A stretch of DNA of 64,000 bases from Lachnospiraceae bacterium UBA3310 (GCA_002361355.1 DESQ01000044.1:31494-95493), one strand, 5' to 3'; shown: positions 1-8,622, counted from the stretch's first letter. The notes: generated by a model not told the origin, from the letters alone. Program-made: numbers and translations.

Positions 1-882
1 CGCCACATGGCGGAACATATTCTCGGTCAGATCCATCATGCCGTTGTAATCCGTGTATGCCTGATACAGCTCCATCAAAGTAAACTCAGGGTTGTGTCTG
101 GCATCCAGTCCCTCGTTCCTGAATACCCGGCCGATCTCATAGACGCGCTCCATGCCGCCCACAATCAGCCGTTTTAAATATAATTCCAGAGAGATGCGCA
201 GCTTCACATCCTCATCCAGCGCATTGTAATGCGTCTCAAAGGGTCTTGCAGCCGCCCCGCCCGCATTGGATACGAGCATGGGAGTCTCTACCTCCAGGAA
301 TCCCTGGCCGTCCAGATAACGTCTGATCGAGCTGATAATCTTGGAACGCATAACGAAGGTCTTCTTCACGTCCTCATTCATGATCAAATCCGTGTATCTC
401 TGGCGGTAGCGAATGTCGGTATTCACCAGGCCGTGGTACTTCTCCGGAAGGATCTGCAAGCTTTTTGACAGGAGTGTCACTTTTGACGCATGGACGGAAA
501 TCTCGCCTGTTTTGGTCTTAAAAACCTCACCCTCAACACCTACGATGTCACCCACGTCGTATTTCTTAAAATCAGCGTAGGAATCCTCCCCCACATTGTC
601 CCTTGCCACATAGACCTGTATATCGCCCTGTAAATCCTGCACATTGCAGAAAGACGCCTTACCCATAACACGCTTGCTCATCACACGGCCCGCCACGGAA
701 ACCTTCTTTCCCTCCAGGGCGTCAAAGTTTTCCCTGATTTCAAGACTGTGATGGGTCACATCATACTTCGTGATCTGAAAAGGGTCTTTTCCCGCCTCCT
801 GCAAAGCCGCCAGCTTCTGTCTCCTGACCTTTAAAAGCTGGTTGATATCCTGCTCATTCTGTATCGTATGCTCCTCTGACAT
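1..882 (-). CDS. lysS: lysine--tRNA ligase, class II (5' part; 3' end outside window)
   Basis: This is the N-terminal 294 codons of a class II lysyl-tRNA synthetase, which charges tRNA-Lys in the cytoplasm; the reading frame is open to the left edge. The protein begins MSEEHTIQNEQDINQLLKV, followed by the KLAALQEAGKDPF-type lead-in to the OB-fold anticodon-binding domain (S-V-S-V-H-A and K-R-V-M-S-K-R type strands can be read). The early class II catalytic region (motif 1 and the E-T-P-M stretch) follows towards the edge. The start at 882 is preceded by GAGGGA at good spacing. It lies 53 bp downstream of greA on the same strand, the usual greA-lysS order in Firmicutes, so it is probably the last gene of the birA-dus-greA run. 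Identity is secure; only the missing C-terminal part is unknown. Confidence 0.95.
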   Translation of the reverse strand, partial: MSEEHTIQNEQDINQLLKVRRQKLAALQEAGKDPFQITKYDVTHHSLEIRENFDALEGKKVSVAGRVMSKRVMGKASFCNVQDLQGDIQVYVARDNVGEDSYADFKKYDVGDIVGVEGEVFKTKTGEISVHASKVTLLSKSLQILPEKYHGLVNTDIRYRQRYTDLIMNEDVKKTFVMRSKIISSIRRYLDGQGFLEVETPMLVSNAGGAAARPFETHYNALDEDVKLRISLELYLKRLIVGGMERVYEIGRVFRNEGLDARHNPEFTLMELYQAYTDYNGMMDLTENMFRHVA

Positions 883-935
883 CTGTTGTCCCTCATTTCA
901 TAACCTGCAAACAGGAGTACGCACTTGCCGCGAAC

Positions 936-1418
936 TCAATTTGATCTCTGAATCTCCAGCACCTTGTACTGAATCATGCCTGCCTGTGTCTCCACTTCCA
1001 CCGTATCGCCCACTTTACTGCCGATCAGCGCTTTACCCACAGGAGACTCATTAGAAATCTTTCCTTTCAGGCTGTTTGCCTCCGTGGATCCTACAATCTT
1101 ATACTCCAGCTCCTCATTGAACTCCACATCCAGTATTTTCACCTGACAGCCGATGTTGATCTTATCAAGATCTATCTCATCCTCCACTACAACCTCGGCG
1201 TTTTTGAGAATCTTCTCCAACTCTTCGATTCTGGCCTCAATATCGCGCTGTTCGTCCTTCGCCGCATCGTACTCGGCGTTCTCGGAAAGGTCACCCTGTT
1301 CTCTCGCTTCCTTGATTTTCTGCGCCACTTCCCTGCGCTTTACCACTTTCAGGTCATGCAGTTCATCCTCATACTTACGCAATCCCTCATAGGTTAAGAT
1401 ATTTTTCTTCTCATGCAT
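936..1418 (-). CDS. greA: transcription elongation factor GreA
   Basis: A 160-residue GreA, the normal length. It binds in the RNA polymerase secondary channel and stimulates cleavage of backtracked transcripts. Residues 1-75 form the antiparallel coiled coil, and the acidic tip needed for cleavage is visible in the E-Q-G-D-L-S-E-N-A-E-Y-D motif near residues 40-51. Residues 80-160 form the FKBP-like C-terminal domain with the typical I-S-N-E-S-P-V-G-K-A-L-I-G sequence. The start at 1418 has GGGAGA about 10 bases upstream. It sits between an unknown gene and lysS on the same strand and is likely co-transcribed with lysS. Confidence 0.97.
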   Translation of the reverse strand: MHEKKNILTYEGLRKYEDELHDLKVVKRREVAQKIKEAREQGDLSENAEYDAAKDEQRDIEARIEELEKILKNAEVVVEDEIDLDKINIGCQVKILDVEFNEELEYKIVGSTEANSLKGKISNESPVGKALIGSKVGDTVEVETQAGMIQYKVLEIQRSN

Positions 1419-1486
1419 GGTAAAAGTTCTCCCTTTCTCTCTATCACTTATGATATATCCTGATTATGCCTTAAAGGTTCTGCTTT

Positions 1487-2377
1487 TCACATCTTTCTAT
1501 CATAACTACTTTTTACCAGAGTGTCAAGATATTTGAGGGGCGATGCATAGAGAATCCGCCCGCTTTTTCTCCTATAATTCTGTTCCTTCTCCCGGCTGGA
1601 AGCCAGATCCGCATAGATCACCCTCTCCTCCCGCTCCGTCCTCGGATACCTCGCCGTACCGGCAAAATCCAGAATGACGCCGCCGCATCTGTCCGTGCCG
1701 CAGAGAAGCCCCTCCTCTTTGCCCACATAGGGCTGCATCGCAGGCACAAGCCCGTACTCATACCCGTACTCTTCGAGCCAGACGGCGGTCTCCTCCCAGA
1801 TATCCATCCCCGCCACCTCCTCATAATAAAACCGGAGACTGTTAATCCTGGACAGATACGGGGAAAGCAGCCGCGCTGTCATCTCCATCTGCCAGTCCGT
1901 ATCATCAGGACTTCCAAGCAGCACTGTCACCCTGCCTTTTTGATACAGGCAGTCGGCGGCACAGCCCGCAAGCAGACAGGCGGCCAGCCTTTCCAGCGTT
2001 TCCCTGCGCATCTCCCATCGTCCCGCGTATTTTTCCGACATGCATGTCATAATATCAGGATGCAGAAAAGCGTCCGCCATTCCCTGCGTCTGATGCAGCG
2101 CCCTCTCCATAGCCTCCGACAGAATTTCGGGCGGCCACGGTCTTTTTTTATAAAAATAGGGCGGCACCGGACAATCCACCGGCACGAAAAAACCGCCTGT
2201 CTCTTCCGCCTTCAAATTTCTTCCCGACAGGGCTGCATCCTGCCACCAGTGTTTCTTGGCAGCGTTATTTTTATGCATCTCTTCCTTCGCCGGATGAAAA
2301 TAAACAATCGTCTCCGTTTCCATAGCGCCCGCCTGTCCCGTCTTTCTTTCTGAGACAATATATGCCAGACCGGTCAC
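1487..2377 (-). CDS. conserved hypothetical protein in the dus-greA-lysS run
   Basis: I do not recognise this 296-residue protein. It starts with GTG at 2377, overlapping the dus stop codon by GTGA, so it is translationally coupled to dus; an internal ATG at codon 19 is an alternative start. It has no signal peptide or clear membrane segment. It is rich in Trp, Tyr and Arg, with a middle stretch RVTVLLGSPDDTDWQ and a later CGGVILDFAGTARYP that look like strands of an alpha/beta fold. The loop LLGSPDD followed by a long helix could be a nucleotide-like site, but no standard motif is complete. Its place inside a translation and transcription housekeeping run suggests a conserved lineage-specific protein and not acquired DNA. 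Confidence 0.8.
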   Translation of the reverse strand: MTGLAYIVSERKTGQAGAMETETIVYFHPAKEEMHKNNAAKKHWWQDAALSGRNLKAEETGGFFVPVDCPVPPYFYKKRPWPPEILSEAMERALHQTQGMADAFLHPDIMTCMSEKYAGRWEMRRETLERLAACLLAGCAADCLYQKGRVTVLLGSPDDTDWQMEMTARLLSPYLSRINSLRFYYEEVAGMDIWEETAVWLEEYGYEYGLVPAMQPYVGKEEGLLCGTDRCGGVILDFAGTARYPRTEREERVIYADLASSREKEQNYRRKSGRILYASPLKYLDTLVKSSYDRKM

Positions 2378-3345
2378 ATGGATTCCACCAAACTCACAAT
2401 CTCCTCAAAGCGTTCCGCCAAATTGACGCTCTGCCTGAGTTTTGCAGAGTTTGGCATACCCGCCGTGTACCATGACAAATGTTTTCTCATCTCACGAACG
2501 CCGGTGTACTCCCCTTTGATTTCCAACTGCAGAGCGGCGTGGCGCAAAATCATTTCCTTTTTCTCCTCCATAGTGGGCAAAGAAAGCCTTTCCCCCTTTT
2601 CCAGATAAGCGGCAACCTGCCGGAAAAGCCAGGGATTCCCTCTTGCAGCGCGGCCGATCATCACACCGTCACAGCCTGTTTTCGTAAGAAGGTTTGCCGC
2701 CGTCTCACCGTCCGTCACATCTCCGTTTCCGATCACAGGAATGGAAACCGCCTCCTTCACCCTGGCAATGATCTCCCAGTCGGCTTCACCGCTGTAAAAC
2801 TGCTCTCTGGTTCTGCCGTGCACCGCCACTGCAGCGGCTCCCGCCTCCTGTGCAATCCTGGCCATCTCCACCGCGTTGACGTGATCCTCGTCGAAGCCTT
2901 TGCGAATCTTCACCGTGACAGGTTTCTTTATGGCTTTCACCGTGGCGGCAATGATCTCTCCCGCCAGCTTCGGCTCCCGCATCAGCGCCGAGCCTTCCCC
3001 GTTGTTTACAATCTTCGGCACAGGACAGCCCATGTTGATATCCAGCACGGTAAAGGGTCTCTCCTCGATTCGCTTCGCCATCTCACTGACAATCTTCGGG
3101 TCGGATCCGAATAGCTGGAGGGAAACCGGCCCCTCCTTTGGATGAATTGCAAGTAGTCCCTCCGTATTTTTATTTCCGTAAAGAATGGCTTTTGCGCTGA
3201 CCATCTCCATCCCTGCAAGACCAGCCCCCTGTTCGCTGCACAGCAAACGAAAAGGCAGGTCTGTCACGCCTGCCATAGGAGCGAGTATGAGATTGTTTTC
3301 CAGCGCTACACTGCCGATGGTAAGCGGTTTTAAGAGATTTTCCAT
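2374..3345 (-). CDS. dusB: tRNA dihydrouridine synthase, DusB type
   Basis: A 323-residue FMN enzyme that reduces uridine to dihydrouridine in tRNA. The N-terminal TIM barrel begins NLILAPMAGVTDLPFR. The catalytic Cys is in INMGCPVPKIVNNGEGSALM. FMN- and substrate-binding loops VTVKIRKGFD, VHGRTREQFYSG and VIGNGDVTDG are intact, and a helical C-terminal tRNA-binding domain follows (residues about 240-323). The length is normal for the family. The start has GAGG 9 bases upstream, immediately after the DUF6145-like gene. It is the third gene of the birA run, and its stop overlaps the next gene. The subfamily assignment (DusB versus another Dus) rests on resemblance only. Confidence 0.93.
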   Translation of the reverse strand: MENLLKPLTIGSVALENNLILAPMAGVTDLPFRLLCSEQGAGLAGMEMVSAKAILYGNKNTEGLLAIHPKEGPVSLQLFGSDPKIVSEMAKRIEERPFTVLDINMGCPVPKIVNNGEGSALMREPKLAGEIIAATVKAIKKPVTVKIRKGFDEDHVNAVEMARIAQEAGAAAVAVHGRTREQFYSGEADWEIIARVKEAVSIPVIGNGDVTDGETAANLLTKTGCDGVMIGRAARGNPWLFRQVAAYLEKGERLSLPTMEEKKEMILRHAALQLEIKGEYTGVREMRKHLSWYTAGMPNSAKLRQSVNLAERFEEIVSLVESM

Positions 3346-3349
3346 AAAA

Positions 3350-3688
3350 TCATTCCTCTAAAATGTTTTCATGCAAAATAAACACCCGATAGTACAACTG
3401 CAAAGATTCCAGCATCTCCTGCCTGTTTCTGCGGATCTCTCCCACCAGAAGGCCGCTGCTGATCTCATCGTAGAGCAGATCATCCTCCTTCGCGTCCGTC
3501 TCCAGGGAAACGCTGCCGTCCTCCTCAAACACGATGGTGAAAATACCGCCTACCTCCTCTGTGAACAGGACACAGATAATGTGCAGCTCATCCTTGATGG
3601 ACTGTGGAATCCTGTCAAATTTTTCATTAAAATAATACTTCTGTTCATAGGCGTTTGCGCCGCAGAGCACGATTCTCTTATCTTCCAT
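3350..3688 (-). CDS. DUF6145-like small protein
   Basis: A 112-residue soluble protein of unknown function. It resembles a small family I know from Lachnospiraceae genomes (DUF6145, from memory), always next to dus or birA. Features are the N-terminal VLCGANAYEQKYYFN, a central acidic beta-rich stretch with GGIFTIVFEEDG, and the C-terminal helix EMLESLQLYYRVFILH. The ATG at 3688 is chosen over a GTG two codons upstream because GAGG stands 5 bases before it. It lies between birA and dusB with gaps of 39 and 4 bases, so it is certainly co-transcribed with dusB. No catalytic motif is visible. Confidence 0.8.
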   Translation of the reverse strand: MEDKRIVLCGANAYEQKYYFNEKFDRIPQSIKDELHIICVLFTEEVGGIFTIVFEEDGSVSLETDAKEDDLLYDEISSGLLVGEIRRNRQEMLESLQLYYRVFILHENILEE

Positions 3689-3727
3689 AAACACCTCGCA
3701 CGGACAGCCCGCTGCCCGAAGTCGTCT

Positions 3728-4735
3728 CTAAGTATACCCGTACAATCCCCGAACCGACACTTCCCCCGCGTAGACGAGCACAATCTCCCCGGTCTCTCTC
3801 TCCACGATGAGTTCCCCGGTCTCATTGATCCCCCGTGAAATGCCGGTGTACTCTCCCGCAGGATCCAAAACACGCACGCCCGCGTCCCTGCCGATCAGAT
3901 GTGCCTCATAGCGTTCCTTTAATCCGGACAGGGTAAGGTTCTGCTCAAATGCCTCATAATTTTCTTCAAAGCGTGCTAAAATCCGCGCCAGCAACACGGC
4001 GCGGGCAATAGGACGCCCGGACTCTATTTTCAATGAGGTGGCAGTCTCCCTGATCTCCTCTGGAAATTCTTCCGCACTGTCATGGTTCACGTTGACACCC
4101 ACACCCGCCACCAAAAACTGAATCTCGTTCATCTCCGGCGTCATGCTGAGTTCGGTCAGAATCCCAACCACCTTTTTCCCGTTCACCACAATATCGTTCG
4201 GCCATTTAATTCCCGCGGCAAGGCCTGTCGCCTCCTCAATCGCCTCCGCCACGGAAAGAGCCATCACCAGCGTGATCATGGACGCCTTGTCGGGGTCAAA
4301 TTTCGGCCTCACCACAATCGTGAAATAGACGGACTTTCCCGCAGGCGATACCCACGACCTGCCTCTGCGGCCCCTGCCCGCTGTCTGTCTCTCCGCCACC
4401 ACCGTCGTCCCGTGAGGCTCTCCTTCCTCCGCGAACCGCTTGGCATCGGGATTTGTGGAACCTGTCTCCTCAAAAAAATGGAGATTCTGTCCCGCCCATT
4501 TTGTGTGAAGGCGGCTTAAGATCTCACTGCGGGTATAGACATCCTCCGGGCTCTCTACCAATCGGTAACCCTTGCGGGAGACGGACTCGATCTGATACCC
4601 TTCCTCCTTCAACTGGTTGATCACCTTCCAGACCGCCGTGCGGGAAACCCCCAGGCGATCACAGAGCTGCTGCCCCGACACATAATCCCCACTGTTTCTC
4701 AGACATGTTAAAATATTGGATCTGTCTGTCTTCAT
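3728..4735 (-). CDS. birA: bifunctional biotin--[acetyl-CoA-carboxylase] ligase / biotin operon repressor
   Basis: A 335-residue group II biotin protein ligase. Residues 1-65 are a winged helix-turn-helix (YVSGQQLCDRLGVSRTAVWK), so it can repress biotin genes. Residues 75-270 are the ligase domain, with the biotinyl-AMP loop GRGRRGRSW, the T-G-S-T-N substrate motif and the catalytic-site sequence GIKWPNDIVVNGKKVVGIL. The last 50 residues are the small SH3-like C-terminal domain. It makes biotinyl-AMP and transfers biotin to carboxylase carrier lysines. It follows argF across a strongly structured 136-bp gap and probably heads the birA-DUF6145-dusB run. Confidence 0.96.
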   Translation of the reverse strand: MKTDRSNILTCLRNSGDYVSGQQLCDRLGVSRTAVWKVINQLKEEGYQIESVSRKGYRLVESPEDVYTRSEILSRLHTKWAGQNLHFFEETGSTNPDAKRFAEEGEPHGTTVVAERQTAGRGRRGRSWVSPAGKSVYFTIVVRPKFDPDKASMITLVMALSVAEAIEEATGLAAGIKWPNDIVVNGKKVVGILTELSMTPEMNEIQFLVAGVGVNVNHDSAEEFPEEIRETATSLKIESGRPIARAVLLARILARFEENYEAFEQNLTLSGLKERYEAHLIGRDAGVRVLDPAGEYTGISRGINETGELIVERETGEIVLVYAGEVSVRGLYGYT

Positions 4736-4765
4736 GGTTTTACTGTTGCACCTCCATAATCATGC

Positions 4766-4877
4766 GGAGAATGCCGTATTACAGGCATTCTCCCGAGTGA
4801 AACATAGAACTTCCAAGTCAGCTTGCTGACTTTGCGATGCAGCCTCTGCTGCTGAGTTTTAGAAGTTCTTTTCACTC
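4766..4877. repeat. multi-hairpin intergenic element between argF and birA
   Basis: Nearly the whole argF-birA gap is inverted repeats. One hairpin is GGAGAATGCC (4766-4775) with GGCATTCTCC (4784-4793). Next to it is a cloverleaf. Its outer arms are GAGTGAAA-acat-AGAACTTC (4795-4813) and the perfect complement at 4862-4877, whose end covers the argF stop codon. Inside are two smaller hairpins, AAGTCAGC/GCTGACTT (4815-4832) and GCAGC/GCTGC (4839-4852). There is no U tract, so it is not a normal intrinsic terminator. It looks like a palindromic repeat unit or a folded mRNA element. No second copy was seen in the window. Confidence 0.75.
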
Positions 4878-5864
4878 TAGCCCAAGTGTCACCGCCATGA
4901 CTGCCTTGATCGTGTGCATGCGGTTCTCCGCTTCGTCAAACACAAGGGACTGATCCGACTCAAAGACCTCGTCCGTCACTTCCAGTTCCGCCATACCGTA
5001 CTTCTCGCCGATCTCCCTGCCGATCCCGGTCAGATGATCATGGAACGCGGGCAGACAGTGCATGAACACCGCATCCTTTCCGGCTAACGCCATCACCTTT
5101 GCGTTTACCTGATAGGGGGTCAGATCATGCAGTCTCTCCTCCCACACCTGCTCCGGTTCTCCCATGGAAACCCACACGTCGGTGTAGACCACATCCGCTC
5201 CCGCAACGCCTTCTGTCACATCCTCCGTCAGACGAATCGAACCGCCTGTCTTTTCGGCAATCTCCCGACAGGTTTTTACCAGATCTTCTTCCGGGAAATA
5301 TTTTTTGTTGGTGCAGGCAGTGAAATCCATTCCCATCTTGGCACATGCCACCATCAGGGAATTGCCCATGTTGTAACGGGCATCCCCCATGTATGTAAGT
5401 TTAATGCCCTGAATACGCCCGAAATGCTCCCGTATGGTCAGAAGGTCGGCCAGCATCTGGGTCGGATGGAACTCGTTGGTCAGTCCGTTCCAGACGGGCA
5501 CACCCGCATGTTTGGCAAGTTCTTCCACGATCTCCTGCCCGAAACCACGGTACTCAATGCCTTCATACATACGCCCAAGAACCCTCGCCGTATCCGCAAT
5601 GCTCTCCTTTTTGCCGATCTGGGAGCCCGTCGGATCCAGATAGGTGCTTCCCATACCGAGATCATGAGCCGCCACCTCAAAGGCGCAGCGTGTTCTGGTG
5701 CTGGTCTTCTCAAAGATCAGGGCTACGTTTTTTCCGCGAAGCCTGTCCACCGGAATCCCTCTCTTCTTTTTGTCCTTCAAATCCGCCGCCACGTCCAGCA
5801 TGTACAAAATCTCCTCCGGAGTAAAATCCAGAAGTTTTAAAAAGTTGCGTCCTTTCAGGTTCAT
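4872..5864 (-). CDS. argF: ornithine carbamoyltransferase
   Basis: A 330-residue transcarbamylase that makes citrulline from ornithine and carbamoyl phosphate, or runs in reverse in the arginine deiminase route. The carbamoyl phosphate motif S-T-R-T is in FEKTSTRTRCAFE, followed by HPTQMLADLLTI and the ornithine/Cys loop FMHCLPAFHD. I start at MNLKGRNFLKLLDFTPEE (5864), the conserved family N-terminus, with AAGGGA about 10 bases upstream; an ATG 7 codons earlier has no ribosome site. There is no other arginine gene nearby, so argF (anabolic) versus arcB (catabolic) cannot be decided. Confidence 0.94.
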   Translation of the reverse strand: MNLKGRNFLKLLDFTPEEILYMLDVAADLKDKKKRGIPVDRLRGKNVALIFEKTSTRTRCAFEVAAHDLGMGSTYLDPTGSQIGKKESIADTARVLGRMYEGIEYRGFGQEIVEELAKHAGVPVWNGLTNEFHPTQMLADLLTIREHFGRIQGIKLTYMGDARYNMGNSLMVACAKMGMDFTACTNKKYFPEEDLVKTCREIAEKTGGSIRLTEDVTEGVAGADVVYTDVWVSMGEPEQVWEERLHDLTPYQVNAKVMALAGKDAVFMHCLPAFHDHLTGIGREIGEKYGMAELEVTDEVFESDQSLVFDEAENRMHTIKAVMAVTLGLE

Positions 5865-5892
5865 GATCGTCTTGTCCCTTTCCATGTATCAA

Positions 5893-5920
5893 ACAGGACG
5901 GGTCTGCAGAACCGTCCTGT
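5893..5920 (-). other. hairpin upstream of argF
   Basis: ACAGGACGG (5893-5901) pairs with CCGTCCTGT (5912-5920) around a 10-base loop. In the direction of transcription it is followed by TTTGATAC only, so it is a weak terminator for the SPFH gene at best. It may equally be part of the argF leader. Confidence 0.55.
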
Positions 5921-5969
5921 CTTTTATCATATCTCTATCGAATTTACCTGTTGCTCATACTACTTATAC

Positions 5970-6890
5970 TTACTTGAAAACTTCCTTCGCGGAAGCCGCA
6001 AGTCCTGCAAGTCCCTGAATTTCCGAGGGAATAATAATCTTTGTTGCCTGCCCGTCGGCCGCCTTCTCGAACGCCTCCAGACTCTTGATCCGAAGCACCG
6101 CCTCGTCTGCACCTGCCTCGCGGATCATACGAATGCCGTCCGCTGTAGCTTTCTGCACTTTGAGAATGGCCTCCGCCTCACCTTCCGCCTCGCGGATCAT
6201 CTTCTCCTTCTCAGCCTCCGCACGCAGGATCGCGGACTGTTTCTCCGCCTCCGCCTCCAGAATCGCGGACTCCTTCTGACCCTCCGCCACAAGAATGGTG
6301 GATTTCTTCTCACCTTCCGCACGCAGAATCGCTTCACGGCGCTCACGCTCCGCCTTCATCTGCTTCTCCATGGCGTCCTGAATCGCCGCCGGAGGAATGA
6401 TATTCTTAAGTTCCACACGGTTTACCTTGATACCCCAGGGATCTGTGGCAATGTCAAGGGAGGCGCGCATCTTTGTGTTAATCACCTCTCTGGAAGTCAG
6501 CGTCTGGTCTAACTCCATCTCACCGATAATATTACGAAGGGTCGTAGCCGTCAGATTTTCAATCGCCATGATCGGATTTTCCACGCCGTAGGCAAACAGC
6601 TTCGGGTCTGTGATCTGGAAAAAGACCACCGTGTCAATCCGCATGGTAACGTTATCCTTTGTAATCACGGGCTGGGGTGCGAAGTCCACCACCTGTTCCT
6701 TCAAAATCACCCGTTTCGCAACCGTATCAATAAAAGGAACTTTGATGTGAAGTCCCACAGACCATGTCTGCTGATACGCGCCAAGCCGCTCAACCACGTA
6801 AGCGTGCGCCTGCGGCACAATCTTGATGCAGGACATCAGTATCGCCACCGCCAGAATCAAAACAACCACTAATGCAATAAGTCCACCCAT
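5970..6890 (-). CDS. SPFH/band 7 (stomatin-like, QmcA type) membrane protein
   Basis: A 306-residue SPFH-domain protein. Residues 1-22 are a single membrane anchor (GLIALVVVLILAVAILMSC), followed by the band 7 domain (VPQAHAYVVERLGAYQQTWSVG to residue about 170). Residues 165-245 are a long Ala/Glu-rich coiled coil with repeated RAEGEKKS/EAEKQSAIL units, and the C-terminus is short and hydrophobic. Such proteins form large membrane-associated rings thought to organise microdomains and quality control. It lies 26 bp downstream of an NfeD-type protein, the classic partner of SPFH proteins. The start has GGAGAG immediately upstream. A specific role is not visible. Confidence 0.93.
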   Translation of the reverse strand: MGGLIALVVVLILAVAILMSCIKIVPQAHAYVVERLGAYQQTWSVGLHIKVPFIDTVAKRVILKEQVVDFAPQPVITKDNVTMRIDTVVFFQITDPKLFAYGVENPIMAIENLTATTLRNIIGEMELDQTLTSREVINTKMRASLDIATDPWGIKVNRVELKNIIPPAAIQDAMEKQMKAERERREAILRAEGEKKSTILVAEGQKESAILEAEAEKQSAILRAEAEKEKMIREAEGEAEAILKVQKATADGIRMIREAGADEAVLRIKSLEAFEKAADGQATKIIIPSEIQGLAGLAASAKEVFK

Positions 6891-6916
6891 TTTCTCTCTC
6901 CAATCATTCTGTCTTT

Positions 6917-7372
6917 TTATAAGTCTTTCTTCTCTTCCACGATCAGCTTCACACCGTCTATGGCAAGCACGATCACTACCGCTCCCACAGGCAGGGGTAC
7001 GTCGTCACGCTTCGATCTGGCAGACCACTCCATACCACCCACATTGACCTGGCCAATGCCCTGCAGGTTATCAATCTCGCTAATGACAATGGCCTGCCGC
7101 CCCACAAGGCTCTCCGCGTTCGTTCTCACCCGATCCTTGTTAAAGTACTTCACCGCAAGAGGTCTTGTAAAAAACAGAAGCAGTCCTGAAACCACCAGAA
7201 ACAGAATCACCTGCAATACAACCGGCAGATGTAACAGAGACGCCAGCGTAGCCACCAGCGCACCGCCCGCAAACCAGACAGTGGTAAGCCCCATCGTCGC
7301 AAGTTCTATCACAACCAGCACCACAAGGACAATCAGCCAGACTACTGTCATGTTCAATGCCTGTATCTCCAT
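6917..7372 (-). CDS. NfeD-like membrane protein
   Basis: A 151-residue short NfeD protein. N-terminal hydrophobic segments (VVWLIVLVVLVVIELATMGLT, and a hairpin around residues 45-70, VVLQVILFLVVSGLLLFFTRP) are followed by a soluble OB-fold (residues 85-150: SLVGRQAIVISEIDNLQGIGQVNVGGMEWSAR). The OB-fold typically contacts the SPFH partner, which is the next gene 26 bp downstream. It lacks the N-terminal serine protease domain of long NfeD proteins. The start has a GGAAGG-type site. A good sigma-A promoter lies at 7419-7447, so this gene heads a two-gene unit. Confidence 0.9.
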   Translation of the reverse strand: MEIQALNMTVVWLIVLVVLVVIELATMGLTTVWFAGGALVATLASLLHLPVVLQVILFLVVSGLLLFFTRPLAVKYFNKDRVRTNAESLVGRQAIVISEIDNLQGIGQVNVGGMEWSARSKRDDVPLPVGAVVIVLAIDGVKLIVEEKKDL

Positions 7373-7418
7373 CCCTTCACTTCCTTCCCTGCCGCTTCGC
7401 TCATTTTACACTTTTACT

Positions 7419-7447
7419 ATCATACAATATTATCCCCAAAGTAGCAA
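7419..7447 (-). promoter_or_regulatory. sigma-A-type promoter for nfeD-SPFH
   Basis: The -35 is TTGCTA (7442-7447) and the -10 is TATGAT (7419-7424), with a 17-base spacer, 47 bp before the NfeD start. Confidence 0.65.
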
Positions 7448-7490
7448 GGACTATTGACCCCAGATCAGCTCACGGTCTGGCTGAACTGAT

Positions 7491-8552
7491 TTACCAGAAG
7501 ACCTGTCGGTCGATCAGCAAGCCCTCATGGTTTCCGGCGCGCCTGAAATGGGTCGCCCCGCCCACATTCGTCTCACCGTTGATGGCGGCTCTTGCCGCCT
7601 CCCAGCACTCCTCCGGAATATCGCCGCCGTAAACTCTCGCCACCTTGCCATTCATGGCAGGCGTAAACTGTCCCGACGCATAAATAACGCTCGATATTGT
7701 ATTGGGATAAGCAGGGCTTCTGACACGGTTCATAACTACCGCACCCACTGCCAGCTTTCCGTTGTAAGTCTCTATACCCGCCTCACAGTAAATCAGCGCC
7801 GCCAGAAGTCTCGTATCGTCGCCGCCCACGACAACCGCGCCCTGATTGGCTGTCAGCTTCGCTTTCCGTTCTTCCTCTTCTCTCTTATTGATCGCTATGA
7901 GCGTCTCACCCTCGTCGATGTGAAAATCAATGTCCACATACTCCGAAGAGACATAGCCTGTCTCCCCCTCGTAATCGACGCTGATCCAACCGTCGTTCAA
8001 ATCCTCAATGATTTCCAGTTCCTCATCTCTGGGAATAAAGCCGATCGCCTCCGCGTCATCCTCCGGCTCCTGCCTCACGCAGAGCGTATCTGTCTCAATC
8101 TGGACAATGAGATTTCCCACCTCATTCGCAAGCGCCTCCGCGTCCTCGCCAAAAAGCAGGTAGTCGTCGTTGGCCCATCCCACAAGATCTCCGCTTCTGA
8201 TCCTTGTCCACCCGTCTTTTCTCTCCAATATTCTGCCGCCGCAGTCCTTGTAAAGAAGGCCCACCTTCTCCGAATCCTCGTTGGCCTCCTCACGCACATT
8301 CATAGCCACCTGCACATTTGCCATAACCAGATCCGTTTCTTTCTGCCCGCCGTTTGCTTCCGACAGTTCGGTCAGCTCCCGAATCACTTCCTCGTTCGCT
8401 GACGTTCCCGTAGGATCTATAATCTGAGATACCCCCACATTCAGGGAATCCAGATACTCTTTTCTGTTAGTGGCATGCGCCTCCAGAGACAAACCGCACA
8501 AACACATCCCAAGAATCAAACAGGCAAGCAGGGCTCTATACTTTCTCAGCAT
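7491..8552 (-). CDS. secreted cell wall hydrolase: two SH3 domains plus SleB-type catalytic domain
   Basis: A 353-residue exported wall hydrolase. Residues 1-27 are a signal peptide (LLACLILGMCLCGLSLEAHA). Two bacterial SH3 domains follow (about residues 75-140, 'MNVREEANEDSEKVGLL', and 140-205, 'LCVRQEPEDDAEAIGFI'), likely binding peptidoglycan. Residues 240-353 are a SleB/hydrolase-2 domain with the catalytic Glu in LLAALIYCEAG and the family motifs GKLAVGAVVMNRV and TPAMNGKVARV. The ATG at 8552 is chosen because GGAGGG lies 6 bases upstream; an ATG at 8558 abuts that site. A strong promoter and a WalR-like box sit in the leader. SleB domains also occur in vegetative hydrolases, so germination is not implied. 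Confidence 0.92.
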   Translation of the reverse strand: MLRKYRALLACLILGMCLCGLSLEAHATNRKEYLDSLNVGVSQIIDPTGTSANEEVIRELTELSEANGGQKETDLVMANVQVAMNVREEANEDSEKVGLLYKDCGGRILERKDGWTRIRSGDLVGWANDDYLLFGEDAEALANEVGNLIVQIETDTLCVRQEPEDDAEAIGFIPRDEELEIIEDLNDGWISVDYEGETGYVSSEYVDIDFHIDEGETLIAINKREEEERKAKLTANQGAVVVGGDDTRLLAALIYCEAGIETYNGKLAVGAVVMNRVRSPAYPNTISSVIYASGQFTPAMNGKVARVYGGDIPEECWEAARAAINGETNVGGATHFRRAGNHEGLLIDRQVFW

Positions 8553-8622
8553 AAACATCCCTCCATCTTCATCCATACAAGAAGTTTTCATCTCCCATAT
8601 AATCAAAAGAATGATAAAGATT

